Shown piece by piece: positions 8,723 through 17,420 of a DNA stretch of 33,698 bases. The notes under the pieces were generated by a model that had not been told where the DNA came from, did not search any database, and saw only the letters and a program-made list of their open reading frames with translations. The stretch spans positions 1 to 33,698 of the forward strand of contig CACGXV010000007.1 in NCBI GenBank assembly GCA_902577075.1, read 5' to 3'. How positions within the stretch are numbered: the first letter of the stretch is position 1; each line of letters opens with the position of its first letter. Made by a program: the position numbers and the translations under genes. This stretch comes from an uncultured Pelagibacteraceae bacterium. Its GTDB lineage: Bacteria; Pseudomonadota; Alphaproteobacteria; Pelagibacterales; Pelagibacteraceae.

Positions 8723-11551
8723 ATGGTTAATCTAAGAACGATTACGTCCAAAGTGACGAAAGAAGAAGCAAAAGATTTATTAGATAAAGCTCAAAATATA
8801 ATTGACAAAGATATATTAGGACCAAATTTTAAAAGAGATAAACTTTTAAAAAAGGATAAAAAAAAAGATAAGGTTAAAATTGACGGCGAAGAAGTCGGAA
8901 CAATTGTTGACGGCGAACTTAGTGCAACTATTAAAACTAAGACTAAAGTTCCAAAACCTGATGCTAAAACTGATCAGATATTATTTAATGTTAAAGCTGG
9001 AGGTAAGATTACTCCTAAGATGCTTGATGACTTTAATATCGAAAAGTTTAATAGCAAAGATGATATTTTAAAATTTATTGATGAAATATCTAGTAAATAT
9101 AAAAAAGATATTAATGTCAGAAAAAGAGGAACTCAGTCTCAAGAGGCTACAAAAAATTTAGCCAAGCTTTTACAAAAGGACCAAACAAAACTTACTAATA
9201 GTTTGCTTAACCTAAAAAAAGGTGAAACGCTAAATGCAGAATATATTTTAGCAACAAGAGAATTAGTTGAAGCTTCTTATGCTAAGTTAGATATACTTGC
9301 ACAAAAAGCTATAACTGGAACGCCTGATGATGTGTTGGCTTTTAGACAACATATGGCTTTGACATCTGAACTAACAAAAATTTTAAAAGGTGTACAAACA
9401 GAAACCGCAAGAGCCTTAAATCAATTTAAGATAAAGACCTCAGGTAAAAACAGATTTGGTAAAGTAGATTTAGAAGAACTTAACAAAAGAGATTTCCTAC
9501 TAGAAATAGGCGGTGAAGATGAGATTAGAGGTTTTGCAAAAGTTTATCTTAAAGAGATAGATAGTGGTCAAGCTAGAGTTAAAATGGTTGAAGGTATTGG
9601 AACTGCAACCAAAATATCTCAAGCTTTTTCTGAAGTATTTATTAATGCAATTTTATCTAATCCACTAACTCACGTTAGAAACACTGCAGGTAACTGGATC
9701 ACTCAAGGAATAATAGCGCAAGAACATAAACTCGCTTCTAAAATTTTTGGAGGTAAAGTTGAAGGTGGAATAGCTGCATATGAAGATATTGCTAGAGCCT
9801 ATGGAAAAACTCAAGCTTATACTGAAATGTGGGCAGCTATCGGTAGATCTTTAAAAAAAGGTGAAATGCCAAGTATCGATAGTATGATACAAGGTAACAA
9901 GGTTGAGGTAAGAGAAGGTAAATTTACTGCTGGTTTTTTTAATCAAGAACAAGGAAGTAATGCTGCTAAATTTACAGATCTTGCAGGAAAGATTTTAACT
10001 TTAAATAGAATACCTACAAAATTTTTAACTGTTGCTGATAACTATTTTAAAAATTTAGAATATAGATCAGAACTATACGCTTTAGCTTATAGAGATACTT
10101 TGGAAAAAGTAAGTAATGGAGTTTTAGCAAAAGATAAAGCTGCAGAATATTTGGCTGACTTAGTTGTTAATCCAAAAAAATCTATGGTTGAAGAAGCTTT
10201 TGAAGCTGCAAAGTATTCTACGTTTCAAACAAAGTTAGGAACAAGAGGTGACTTTTTAGATGCTGGAGCAAACTTACAAAAATTAAAAGGTAATGTTGGT
10301 CCTGCAAACTTTATTGCAAACTATTATTTACCTTTCATACAAACTCCAACTAATGTTGCTGGATTTGTTTTAGAAAGATCACCATTATTAAATTTAGTTT
10401 TAAAAAGATACAGAGACGATTTGTTTTCTAATAATCCTGCTAGAGTTCAAAAAGCAAAAGCAAAGATGATGCTTGGTAGTGCTTTTTACTTAACAGTTAT
10501 GGGAATGAATTATGGAGGTTTTGCTACTGGTACTTCACCTGAGCTAAACACAAAAAATCCAAGTGCCAAGTTTCAACTGAAAAAAACTATGGGATATGGA
10601 ACTGGAACTATCAATATTCCTTATGGTGATGAAACTATAAGAATTAATATGCAGAATATTGCGTTTGATCCGCTTGCTATGGCTTTCAAACAAGCAGCTG
10701 ATTTATCAGAAATTATGCAAATGGGATTTAGAGATAATGATCAATTGCAAGATTTCTTAAGGATGCTTGCTGCCTTTTCTTATTCTGTTGGTGAAAATTT
10801 GGCTTCATCAACTTTTATGAGTGGTGTTGGTAAAGCAATAAATGATTATCAAAATTTAAAACAATTAGGAGCAGCTGAAGGTGGTCAAAAAATTATACAA
10901 GGAATGTTCACCTCAACTTTTATTCCAAGTATTGTTAAACAAGGTGGAAAGACTATTGATTTTATTCAAGGTGAAAATAGTCAAAAGCTTGCAGTTGAGT
11001 TTGACGAATATATAAAAAAAACACTTAGATATAATGATCTTAATAAACAATATGATTTATTAGGTGATGAAGTTGAAAACTGGGGTGCTTATACTTTTGA
11101 AAAGAAAGATCCAATTAGAACAGAACTATTAAAAACAAAAGTTGAAATACTTCCAGTAAGAAGATCAAAAACATTTTCAGGTGGATCTTCAGGTTTAACT
11201 GCTAATGTTGAATATACTGCTGAAGAATTAAGTTTCTTACAATTAAGATCAGGTGAATACACAAAACAACTTTTAGAAGATCTGTTTGAAACTGATGAAT
11301 ATTTAGAAAACGATAATTTCTACAAACAAGCACTAATTAAAAACAAAGTATCAAAAGCAAGAGCAGCTGCATACAACGATATGATTGGTGTTGAGTTTAG
11401 CGATAGTTTAGGAGCGTGGGAAAACGCTGAAGAAACTGCTGAAAGATTAAATTCAGAAAAATTAAAAATATTAGAGGACAAAGTTATTACCAGCAATTTT
11501 GGTCAACCTCTTGAAAAAACTTTTGAAGAATATGCTGGTACGGAGGAATAA
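8723..11551 (+). CDS. Large internal core / ejection protein (gp16-like)
   Basis: A 942-residue protein and the largest gene of the arm, placed immediately before the tail fibre exactly like T7 gp16 (about 1318 residues). I chose the ATG at 8723, preceded by TAAGGA at 8707-8712. The frame also permits a TTG at 8693, but that lies in a hairpin. The N-terminal 110 residues are highly basic, the middle is helical, and a region near residues 540-630 has apolar stretches (YYLPFIQTPTNVAGFVLE and a following FYLTVMGMNYGG). No lytic transglycosylase motif is apparent, unlike T7 gp16. The likely role is transfer of DNA across the envelope. Confidence 0.8.
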   Translation: MVNLRTITSKVTKEEAKDLLDKAQNIIDKDILGPNFKRDKLLKKDKKKDKVKIDGEEVGTIVDGELSATIKTKTKVPKPDAKTDQILFNVKAGGKITPKMLDDFNIEKFNSKDDILKFIDEISSKYKKDINVRKRGTQSQEATKNLAKLLQKDQTKLTNSLLNLKKGETLNAEYILATRELVEASYAKLDILAQKAITGTPDDVLAFRQHMALTSELTKILKGVQTETARALNQFKIKTSGKNRFGKVDLEELNKRDFLLEIGGEDEIRGFAKVYLKEIDSGQARVKMVEGIGTATKISQAFSEVFINAILSNPLTHVRNTAGNWITQGIIAQEHKLASKIFGGKVEGGIAAYEDIARAYGKTQAYTEMWAAIGRSLKKGEMPSIDSMIQGNKVEVREGKFTAGFFNQEQGSNAAKFTDLAGKILTLNRIPTKFLTVADNYFKNLEYRSELYALAYRDTLEKVSNGVLAKDKAAEYLADLVVNPKKSMVEEAFEAAKYSTFQTKLGTRGDFLDAGANLQKLKGNVGPANFIANYYLPFIQTPTNVAGFVLERSPLLNLVLKRYRDDLFSNNPARVQKAKAKMMLGSAFYLTVMGMNYGGFATGTSPELNTKNPSAKFQLKKTMGYGTGTINIPYGDETIRINMQNIAFDPLAMAFKQAADLSEIMQMGFRDNDQLQDFLRMLAAFSYSVGENLASSTFMSGVGKAINDYQNLKQLGAAEGGQKIIQGMFTSTFIPSIVKQGGKTIDFIQGENSQKLAVEFDEYIKKTLRYNDLNKQYDLLGDEVENWGAYTFEKKDPIRTELLKTKVEILPVRRSKTFSGGSSGLTANVEYTAEELSFLQLRSGEYTKQLLEDLFETDEYLENDNFYKQALIKNKVSKARAAAYNDMIGVEFSDSLGAWENAEETAERLNSEKLKILEDKVITSNFGQPLEKTFEEYAGTEE

Positions 11552-13410
11552 TGACAATTAGTACAACGACGATTAAGAATAGTTATAGTGGCAATGGCTC
11601 TACGACTACTTTTAACTATACTTTTAAAATAACTGATCAAGACGACATCGACGTAATAATAAGGAGTTCAAGTGGTACTGAAACGACGAAAACGATTACT
11701 ACTCATTATACTGTCACTGGCGTTGGGAATAGTGGCGGAGGAACTATTGTTTTTACTAGCGGAAATATTCCAGCAAGCGGCGAAACAATTGTTTTAAGAA
11801 GGTCCACTCCTTTAACTCAAGGAGTTGATTTAATTGAAAATGATCCTCTTCCTGCAAATACTTTAGAAGATGCTTTAGATAAATTAACTTCTATAAATCA
11901 AGAACTTCAGGAACAATCAGACAGATCTTTAAAAATTTCAAGAACTAACACTATGACCAGTACAGAGTTCACAACCTCTGCAACTGATCGTGCAAACAAA
12001 GTTTTATCTTTTGATAGCTCAGGTGAATTATCTGTTGCTCAAGAACTTGGTACATTTAAAGGAAACTGGGCAGCTTCCACTTCTTATGAGGTTCGTGATT
12101 TAGTAAAAGACACTTCTACAAATAATATTTTTATTGCTTTAACTGCTCATACTTCAAGCGGATCACAACCATTAACTACAAATACAGATAGTGCAAAATG
12201 GTCCTTAATTGTTGATGCTGCTACGGCAACTACTCAAGCTAGTAATGCTGCGTCCTCTGCAACGGCTGCAGCTTCTTCAGCAACGACTGCTACAACTAAA
12301 GCTTCAGAAGCAAGTACGTCTGCTTCAAACGCTGCAAGCTCAGCTACGGCTGCTGCTTCATCAGCAACCTCTGCTTCATCGTCAGCTACAACTGCAACGA
12401 CCAAAGCTTCGGAAGCCAGCACATCTGCAACGAACGCTGCATCATCTGCTACGGCTGCTGCCAACTCTGCTTCTCAAGCTGCTGCATCTGCGAACTTTGA
12501 AATATTATCAGACACTACACCTCAACTTGGTGGCAACTTAGATACCAACGAAAAAGAGATAACTACTATTTCAAACAGAGATTTAATATTAGCGCCTAAT
12601 GGTACTGGAGCAGTTGAGATAAAAGGTAATACAAATTCAGGTAAAATTTTACTTAATTGTGAAAACAACTCACATCACGTTTCACTACAAGCACCAGCTC
12701 ACTCTGCGTTTGCTGGTAATATAGCATTTACTTTACCTACAAATACTGGATCAAATGGACAAGCTTTAGTTACAAATGGATCAGGTGTTTTATCTTTTGC
12801 AACAGTAGAAGAAACTAAACCAACTATAGCGGATGTTTCACAAACGATAGCACCAGCTTCGGCTACAACAATAAATATTACTGGAACAAATTTTGTTTCA
12901 ATACCTATAGTGCAATTTATCAATGGCTCTACTGGAGCGATAACATCTTCAAACTCTGTTAGTTTTACAAGCGCAACATCGCTATCAGTCAACGTAACTC
13001 TAGCAGCTGGTAACTATTTTGTAAGAATAGAAAATCCAAATGGTATGGCTGGTAGGTCAACAAACAATATTATTACTGCATCAACTGCACCTAGTTTCTC
13101 AACTGGAGCTGGTTCACTTGGAACTATAGCTGGCAATTTTTCAGGAACAGTTGCAACGATCGCTGGATCGTCTGATAGTACAATCGCTTTTTCTGAAACG
13201 ACAAATGTTTTAACAAATGCGTCTCAGGCAAACTGCACGTTAAATTCTTCAACTGGTGTTATTACCACTTCAGACTTTGGCGGCAGTTCAACATCAGTAA
13301 CAACATATACATTTACAATTAGAATAACCGATGCTGAAGGTCAAACGGCAGAAAGAGAATTTACTTTGACATCATCGTTCGGTGCAACTGGAGGAGGTCA
13401 GTTCAACTAA
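11551..13410 (+). CDS. Tail fibre protein with T7-type N-terminal domain
   Basis: A 619-residue protein with a strong ribosome site (GGAGGA at 11542-11547). Residues 1-130 match the T7 tail-fibre N-terminal domain that docks on the tail: the FNYTFKITDQDDIDVIIRSS pattern, an IVLRRSTPLTQ strand and a PANTLEDALDKL helix. Residues 170-220 resemble a small carbohydrate-binding module (WAASTSYEVRDLV). Residues 222-314 are an Ala/Ser/Thr repeat shaft, and 321-360 contain fibre-type repeats (LILAPNGTGAVEI). Residues 423-510 look like an IPT/TIG Ig-like domain and 513-608 like a cadherin/PIG-type Ig domain. It binds the host surface. Confidence 0.9.
   Translation: MTISTTTIKNSYSGNGSTTTFNYTFKITDQDDIDVIIRSSSGTETTKTITTHYTVTGVGNSGGGTIVFTSGNIPASGETIVLRRSTPLTQGVDLIENDPLPANTLEDALDKLTSINQELQEQSDRSLKISRTNTMTSTEFTTSATDRANKVLSFDSSGELSVAQELGTFKGNWAASTSYEVRDLVKDTSTNNIFIALTAHTSSGSQPLTTNTDSAKWSLIVDAATATTQASNAASSATAAASSATTATTKASEASTSASNAASSATAAASSATSASSSATTATTKASEASTSATNAASSATAAANSASQAAASANFEILSDTTPQLGGNLDTNEKEITTISNRDLILAPNGTGAVEIKGNTNSGKILLNCENNSHHVSLQAPAHSAFAGNIAFTLPTNTGSNGQALVTNGSGVLSFATVEETKPTIADVSQTIAPASATTINITGTNFVSIPIVQFINGSTGAITSSNSVSFTSATSLSVNVTLAAGNYFVRIENPNGMAGRSTNNIITASTAPSFSTGAGSLGTIAGNFSGTVATIAGSSDSTIAFSETTNVLTNASQANCTLNSSTGVITTSDFGGSSTSVTTYTFTIRITDAEGQTAEREFTLTSSFGATGGGQFN
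12238..12495 (+). repeat. Degenerate Ala/Ser/Thr-coding repeats in the tail fibre
   Basis: The stretch encodes about 90 residues of almost only Ala, Ser and Thr. The unit SNAASSATAAA occurs three times, the first two 84 bases apart and the next 105 bases further on. A longer unit starting SATTATTKASEAST occurs twice, at about 12277 and 12382. Codons have diverged between copies, so the repeat is selected at protein level. It probably forms a trimeric coiled or collagen-like shaft. Confidence 0.8.
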
Positions 13411-14750
13411 TGGCATCAACATATTTAACATTTACACAACAAACACCTAGTACAGCAGAAGCTCAAAAATTTACTATATCTATGTGGGTTAAAAGATGTG
13501 GATTAGCATCAATTCAAGGTTTGTATGGCAATACTTATAGTAATACACACAGAGGATATATCTATTTTGATAGTTCAGATAGATTAGTTTTTTTTGATAG
13601 TAGCGGAACATCACTTGTTACAAGTAGAAAATTTCGTGATATTACTGGATTTAGTCATATAGTAGTTGCAACCGATACAACGCAAGGAACTGCTTCTAAT
13701 AGAGTAAAAATATATGTAAATGGAGTTCAAGTAACTGCATTTGACACAGAAACTTATCCAAATCAGAACCAAGATTTAAAAATAATGAACACTACCAATA
13801 CTCCTTATATGGGAAGAATTGTAGAGGCAGGAACTTCTTACTATTTAGACGGTGTTTTATCTCACGTTCATTTTACACAAGGTTATGTTTATCAAGCATC
13901 AGACTTTGGTTCAACAGATGCAACAACTGGACAATGGAAAATAAATACCTCTCCAACTATTTCAAACTATGGAACAAATGGTTTTTGGTGGTTAAAAGAT
14001 AGTATTGCAACAACAGACCACTCACCTAATTCAAATACATTTACAGTTAGTGGTGGTACACTTACAAAAACAGAAGATAATCCAAGCAATGTTTTTTGCA
14101 CATTAAATAATAATACGCTTCCTTCAGATCAAGTAAATATAAATACTGGTAATTTAGCAAAAACTAACACACCTACAAGTAATGCTTGGAGAAGCTTTTA
14201 TGGAACAATAGGTGCAATCAGTGGAAAATATTATTTTGAATTTAAAATCGATAATATAGAAAGTTCAGATACTAATAATTTTTGGGTTGGTATTGTAAAT
14301 TCAGATGAGCAAACACACAGCTCTAACAATAGTAAATTTTATGAAGAAGGACAAGGATATGGTTATCACGCTAAAACTGGAAATAAAGGTAATAATAATC
14401 AAACATTTAGTTACGGAAATTCTTCGACAACAAATGACATTATAGGTGTTGCTATGGATTTGGATAATGCAAAATTATATTTCTCTAAAAATGGTACTTG
14501 GCAAGATAGTGGCGATCCTACATCAGGTAGCACAGGAACTGGTGCTATGATTATAGCAGCTAATACAATGTATGTGCCTGCTTTTTCTCAATACTATGGC
14601 AACGAACATTTTTCTGTAAATTTTGGTAATGGTTACTTTGGAACAACGGCAGTATCTAGCGCAGGAACTAACGCATCAGGTAATGGAATATTTGAATACG
14701 ATGTTCCAACTGGCTACACCGCATTATCAACAAAAGGATTAAATTTATAG
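13410..14750 (+). CDS. Adhesin-like tail protein: LamG plus SPRY domains
   Basis: A 446-residue protein whose ATG overlaps the tail fibre stop. Residues about 20-165 have the LamG / concanavalin-like jelly-roll pattern (FTISMWVKRC near the start, KIYVNGVQVTAF around 100-112, YYLDGVLSHVHF near 144-155). Residues about 272-435 look like a SPRY domain (KYYFEFKIDNIES, FWVGIVNSDE, IIGVAMDLDNAKLYFSKNG). Both folds bind glycans or proteins. Position after the fibre suggests a receptor-binding or fibre-tip component. LamG-SPRY tail proteins are frequent in marine phages from memory. There is no signal peptide. Confidence 0.8.
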   Translation: MASTYLTFTQQTPSTAEAQKFTISMWVKRCGLASIQGLYGNTYSNTHRGYIYFDSSDRLVFFDSSGTSLVTSRKFRDITGFSHIVVATDTTQGTASNRVKIYVNGVQVTAFDTETYPNQNQDLKIMNTTNTPYMGRIVEAGTSYYLDGVLSHVHFTQGYVYQASDFGSTDATTGQWKINTSPTISNYGTNGFWWLKDSIATTDHSPNSNTFTVSGGTLTKTEDNPSNVFCTLNNNTLPSDQVNINTGNLAKTNTPTSNAWRSFYGTIGAISGKYYFEFKIDNIESSDTNNFWVGIVNSDEQTHSSNNSKFYEEGQGYGYHAKTGNKGNNNQTFSYGNSSTTNDIIGVAMDLDNAKLYFSKNGTWQDSGDPTSGSTGTGAMIIAANTMYVPAFSQYYGNEHFSVNFGNGYFGTTAVSSAGTNASGNGIFEYDVPTGYTALSTKGLNL

Positions 14751-14758
14751 GAGGTCTT

Positions 14759-15808
14759 ATGGCATTTACAACAATTAATAAATCAACTGATTATTTTGAA
14801 ACATTAAAATATAGCAATGCTGGAGACGGCGCAAAAGCTGTAACTGGTCTTGATTTCACACCTGACTGGGTTTGGTTAAAAGCTCTTAGTGCAAATATGT
14901 ATCATCAATCACACGATAGCGTAAAAGGTGTATCGGCTGGACCATTATATCCAAATGATCCTGCTGCTATAGATACTGGTTATCCACTTTCAAGTTTTGA
15001 TAGTGGAGGTTTTACAACTGGCGCACAGAGTGGAAATGAAGGTCAAAATAGTGCAAGTCACGTTGCTTGGTGTTGGAGAGCTGGAACAACTGGTTCAGGA
15101 ACAACTGGTGGTTCAGGCACATCTAAATCTTATAATTATTCTGTAAATACTACGAGTGGCTTATCGATTATAAAATATGAAGGTAATGGAACGAACAATC
15201 ATCAAATTCCACATCATTTAGGAGTTGCTCCGAAAATGATTATTTTTAAAAATTTTCAATCAGGATATTCTTGGGATACTTATCATCATAATATAGGAAA
15301 CGCACATAGATTATATTTAGATAGCAGCGTTATAAAACAATCTGCAACAAACTTTTTAAATTCTACTACACCAACTAGCACCTATATTAATTTAGGAGAT
15401 GCAGGACATACAAATCATAATGGCACAAATCATATTGCTTATTGTTTTGCAAATGTTACAGGCTATCAAAAATGTGGTTTCTATGTTGGCAACGGAAATT
15501 CCGACGGACCTACGATAATAACAAATTTTAAACCTGCAATGGTTTTCTTTAAAAGAACAGAAGGTGGAGCTGCTAATTGGCAAATGTGGGATAACAAAAG
15601 AGATACATATAATCCAGTTGAAAAAGCACTACATCCTGACATTGCTAATCAATCATCAAACGATCAAGATATAGATTTTTTAAGTAATGGTTTTAAAATA
15701 AGATCAAATCAAAATCATCTAAATGCAAGTGGTAATAAATTTATTTATTATGCAGTTGCAGAAGCACCAATAGTAGGAACTAATAATGTTCCTGCAGTAG
15801 CGAGGTAA
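14759..15808 (+). CDS. Tail-associated protein of a common marine phage family
   Basis: A 349-residue protein with a strong ribosome site (AGGAGG at 14749-14754) overlapping the previous stop. The start AFTTINKSTDYFETLKY and the DFTPDWVWLKA motif near residue 32 are typical of a family common in pelagiphage and cyanophage tail clusters (I recall it as DUF7483, unchecked). Around residue 103 is VAWCWRAGT, and the second half repeats the layout with HHLGVAPKMIIFKNF. It is Gly/Ser/Asn-rich and probably beta-structured, most likely a receptor-binding or fibre accessory protein. The biochemical role is unknown. Confidence 0.75.
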   Translation: MAFTTINKSTDYFETLKYSNAGDGAKAVTGLDFTPDWVWLKALSANMYHQSHDSVKGVSAGPLYPNDPAAIDTGYPLSSFDSGGFTTGAQSGNEGQNSASHVAWCWRAGTTGSGTTGGSGTSKSYNYSVNTTSGLSIIKYEGNGTNNHQIPHHLGVAPKMIIFKNFQSGYSWDTYHHNIGNAHRLYLDSSVIKQSATNFLNSTTPTSTYINLGDAGHTNHNGTNHIAYCFANVTGYQKCGFYVGNGNSDGPTIITNFKPAMVFFKRTEGGAANWQMWDNKRDTYNPVEKALHPDIANQSSNDQDIDFLSNGFKIRSNQNHLNASGNKFIYYAVAEAPIVGTNNVPAVAR

Positions 15809-15809
15809 T

Positions 15810-16001
15810 ATGATTGAAACTGAAGATACAATCAGAAAACTAGACAAGGACGTAGCTTTAATAAAACAAAAGCTAGACATCTTAGAAAACAATCATCTAG
15901 CGCACATTAAAAAAGATGTAGATAGAATTTTATATATCTTAGGTGCGGTTGGTATTGTTGTTTTAGGTGAACTCTTTGTCTTGTTAAATGCAGTTCTATA
16001 A
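15810..16001 (+). CDS. XhlA-like small membrane protein, possible lysis accessory
   Basis: A 63-residue protein with an N-terminal coiled coil (residues 1-38, heptads of Ile/Leu with KLDKDVALIKQKLDILE) and one C-terminal membrane segment (about 43-62, ILGAVGIVVLGELFVLLNA). This architecture matches XhlA-type haemolysin/holin partners and small phage membrane proteins. It heads the lysis cassette, one base after the tail gene, and overlaps the nuclease gene by 14 bases. A structural or exclusion role is also possible. Confidence 0.6.
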   Translation: MIETEDTIRKLDKDVALIKQKLDILENNHLAHIKKDVDRILYILGAVGIVVLGELFVLLNAVL

Positions 16002-16281
16002 TAGAGGTATCAAAGCTCATCTATTGGCTGCACAACATCTTATAGATGATGATCACTTTGTCTTTACTAACTTTTGCGGAATAGGACCAATCGATCTAGT
16101 TAGACTAAATATTCATACAGGAAAAACTGAACTCTTTGATGTGAAAACAGATAAAGACGATGCTCATCGAAAAAGAGAGCGATCAGAATTACAAATAAAA
16201 TTAGGAGTTAAATTAATTTATGTCAACTTACATAAGCGAACAATCAGAGTGGAAGGAAGAGTGGAAGAACTTCGTACTTGA
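15988..16281 (+). CDS. Small PD-(D/E)XK-type nuclease-like protein
   Basis: A 97-residue protein. GPIDLVRLNI (Asp36) followed by TELFDVKTDK (Asp51 and Lys53) and then SELQIKLGVKLIYV fits the D...(D/E)XK plus helix-Gln pattern of PD-(D/E)XK nucleases such as resolvase-like enzymes. The protein could cut branched or host DNA or act in packaging. It lies within the lysis cassette, overlaps the upstream gene by 14 bases and has its last 62 bases overlapped by the endolysin gene. The fold call rests on motif order only, and it is small for an independent nuclease. Confidence 0.6.
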   Translation: MQFYNRGIKAHLLAAQHLIDDDHFVFTNFCGIGPIDLVRLNIHTGKTELFDVKTDKDDAHRKRERSELQIKLGVKLIYVNLHKRTIRVEGRVEELRT

Positions 16282-16618
16282 TGAATTTAAGTGTAGCTGC
16301 TGCAGCGAAGTAAAAGTAGATGCAGCAATGATAGATCTTTTACAAGAAGCTAGAAATGAGCTTGGTCCATTAAGTATTACAAGTGCTTACAGATGTCCTT
16401 CTCATAACGCTAGCGTAAGCTCAACTGGTGAAGCTGGTCCTCATACTACAGGTCACGCTTTAGATATAGCAGTTAAAAATTCTCAACATAGAAAACAATT
16501 AATAGATTGGTTCACAACAAAAGTGACTGGTTTAGGAGTTGCGAAATCATTTATCCATATCGACAACCTAACTGAAGAACAAGGTTTTGATATGAGACCT
16601 AATGCTTGGAAATACTAA
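16220..16618 (+). CDS. Endolysin, peptidase M15 family
   Basis: A 132-residue single-domain peptidase. It carries the M15 signatures ITSAYRCPSHNASVSSTG, HTTGHALDIAV (zinc His and Asp) and FIHID near residue 114 with the last zinc His. The N-terminal LDEFKCSCCSEVKVD is typical of the M15_3 subgroup. It cleaves peptide cross-links of peptidoglycan for lysis. No signal peptide is present, so it needs a holin, and a holin gene follows at once. The start at 16220 lies inside the nuclease gene in another frame; no other start is available before the domain. Confidence 0.9.
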   Translation: MSTYISEQSEWKEEWKNFVLDEFKCSCCSEVKVDAAMIDLLQEARNELGPLSITSAYRCPSHNASVSSTGEAGPHTTGHALDIAVKNSQHRKQLIDWFTTKVTGLGVAKSFIHIDNLTEEQGFDMRPNAWKY

Positions 16619-16953
16619 TGATATTTAATTTACTTGGAAAAACTATTTTAGAAAATTCAATAGGTGCTTTGAAACATCACCTTAAGAAAAAGGAAGTTGC
16701 TCGAAATACAGAAATCGAGTGTCAAAAGGAAATACAAATAGAAAGAATAAAACAATCAGGCGGTTCATTTAAGGATGAGATAATTTTGATTTGGTTCTTG
16801 GTTATCTTGAGTTTGCCTCTAATCGGTGAAACAGAAAGATTTATGAACTGGGCGAAAGTCTTGTCAGCAATGCCGTCTGAAATATTTTATATTTTTGGAG
16901 CTATTGTTGCGGCAAGTTTTGGTATCAAAATTTCCAACATCTTCAAAAAATGA
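16618..16953 (+). CDS. Holin, 3-TM / GTA-holin-like
   Basis: I chose the ATG at 16618, which shares a base with the endolysin stop (TAATG), giving 111 residues; an in-frame TTG 12 bases upstream is less likely. The N-terminus may form a short apolar helix, followed by a charged helix with KKKEVARNTEIECQKEIQIE. Two clear membrane segments follow: IILIWFLVILSLPLIG around 58-73 and IFYIFGAIVAASFGIKI near 90-106. This layout matches the 3-TM holins of gene transfer agents and marine phages. Position right after the endolysin supports it. It would permeabilise the inner membrane to release or activate the endolysin. Confidence 0.78.
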   Translation: MIFNLLGKTILENSIGALKHHLKKKEVARNTEIECQKEIQIERIKQSGGSFKDEIILIWFLVILSLPLIGETERFMNWAKVLSAMPSEIFYIFGAIVAASFGIKISNIFKK

Positions 16954-17420
16954 AATATAAAAAGAGTAACTTAACCTTTTCAGGAAGAGAGTTTAAGTGG
17001 TTAAGAACACCTAAAGATATTTGGTCCGACTTAACAAAAGAATTTAATTTTACTATAGATTGCTGCGCATCAGATCAAAATCATTTGTTGCCTAGATACT
17101 ATACAATAGAGAACAGCTGCTTAGATAAAGATTGGTCAGGTGAGGTTGCTTACATACATCCTTTGTTTGATATGAAAATTCCAAAGTTTGTAGAGAAAGC
17201 TTATCATACTAAAAACTTTACTGGTGTCTTTTTGCTTCCAGCAGCTACGCATACAAAATACTTTCACGATTATATTTATCATAATCCAAATTGTGAAATT
17301 AGATTTTTAAAGAAACCTGTAAGAGGATTTAGATTTGGTCACGATGACGGATCTGAAGAACCTGAAAATAAAATAGGCTACATCAAGCCATTAATGATTG
17401 TGATTTTTAGAAATGGCTAA
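16950..17420 (+). CDS. Phage adenine-methyltransferase-like protein with altered motif IV
   Basis: A 156-residue protein aligning by eye to the phage N6-adenine methyltransferase (Dam) family: FKWLRTPKDIWSDLTKEFNF, then TIDCCASDQNHLLPRYYT, then LDKDWSGEVAYIHPLFD, then FLLPAATHTKYFHDYI and a final IRFLKKPVRGFRFG. Members normally carry NPPY (or DPPY) at the fourth position, where the target adenine is held. Here it reads HPLF, so Asn, one Pro and Tyr are all replaced. The rest of the fold is well kept. It may have lost methylation or been recruited to another role. The start overlaps the holin stop by 4 bases. Confidence 0.75.
   Translation: MKYKKSNLTFSGREFKWLRTPKDIWSDLTKEFNFTIDCCASDQNHLLPRYYTIENSCLDKDWSGEVAYIHPLFDMKIPKFVEKAYHTKNFTGVFLLPAATHTKYFHDYIYHNPNCEIRFLKKPVRGFRFGHDDGSEEPENKIGYIKPLMIVIFRNG

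Noticed and set aside
8880..9071. 63-residue frame inside the large core gene
   Set aside because: Shadow of the main gene with no ribosome site and no recognisable features.
12234..12464. Reverse-strand Ala/Val-rich 76-residue frame
   Set aside because: It is the antisense of the same repeat; low complexity with no start signals.
12238..12495. Repeats that could suggest a CRISPR-like array
   Set aside because: The units are diverged coding repeats in frame with the fibre, with no constant repeat or unique spacers.
12209..12541. Overlapping 110-residue Leu/Arg/Gln frame inside the tail fibre gene
   Set aside because: It is the frame-shifted reading of the Ala/Ser/Thr repeats; its composition is purely a product of the repeat codons and it has no ribosome site.
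16606..16617. TTG start for the holin
   Set aside because: The ATG at 16618 overlaps the endolysin stop in the TAATG manner used throughout this operon.
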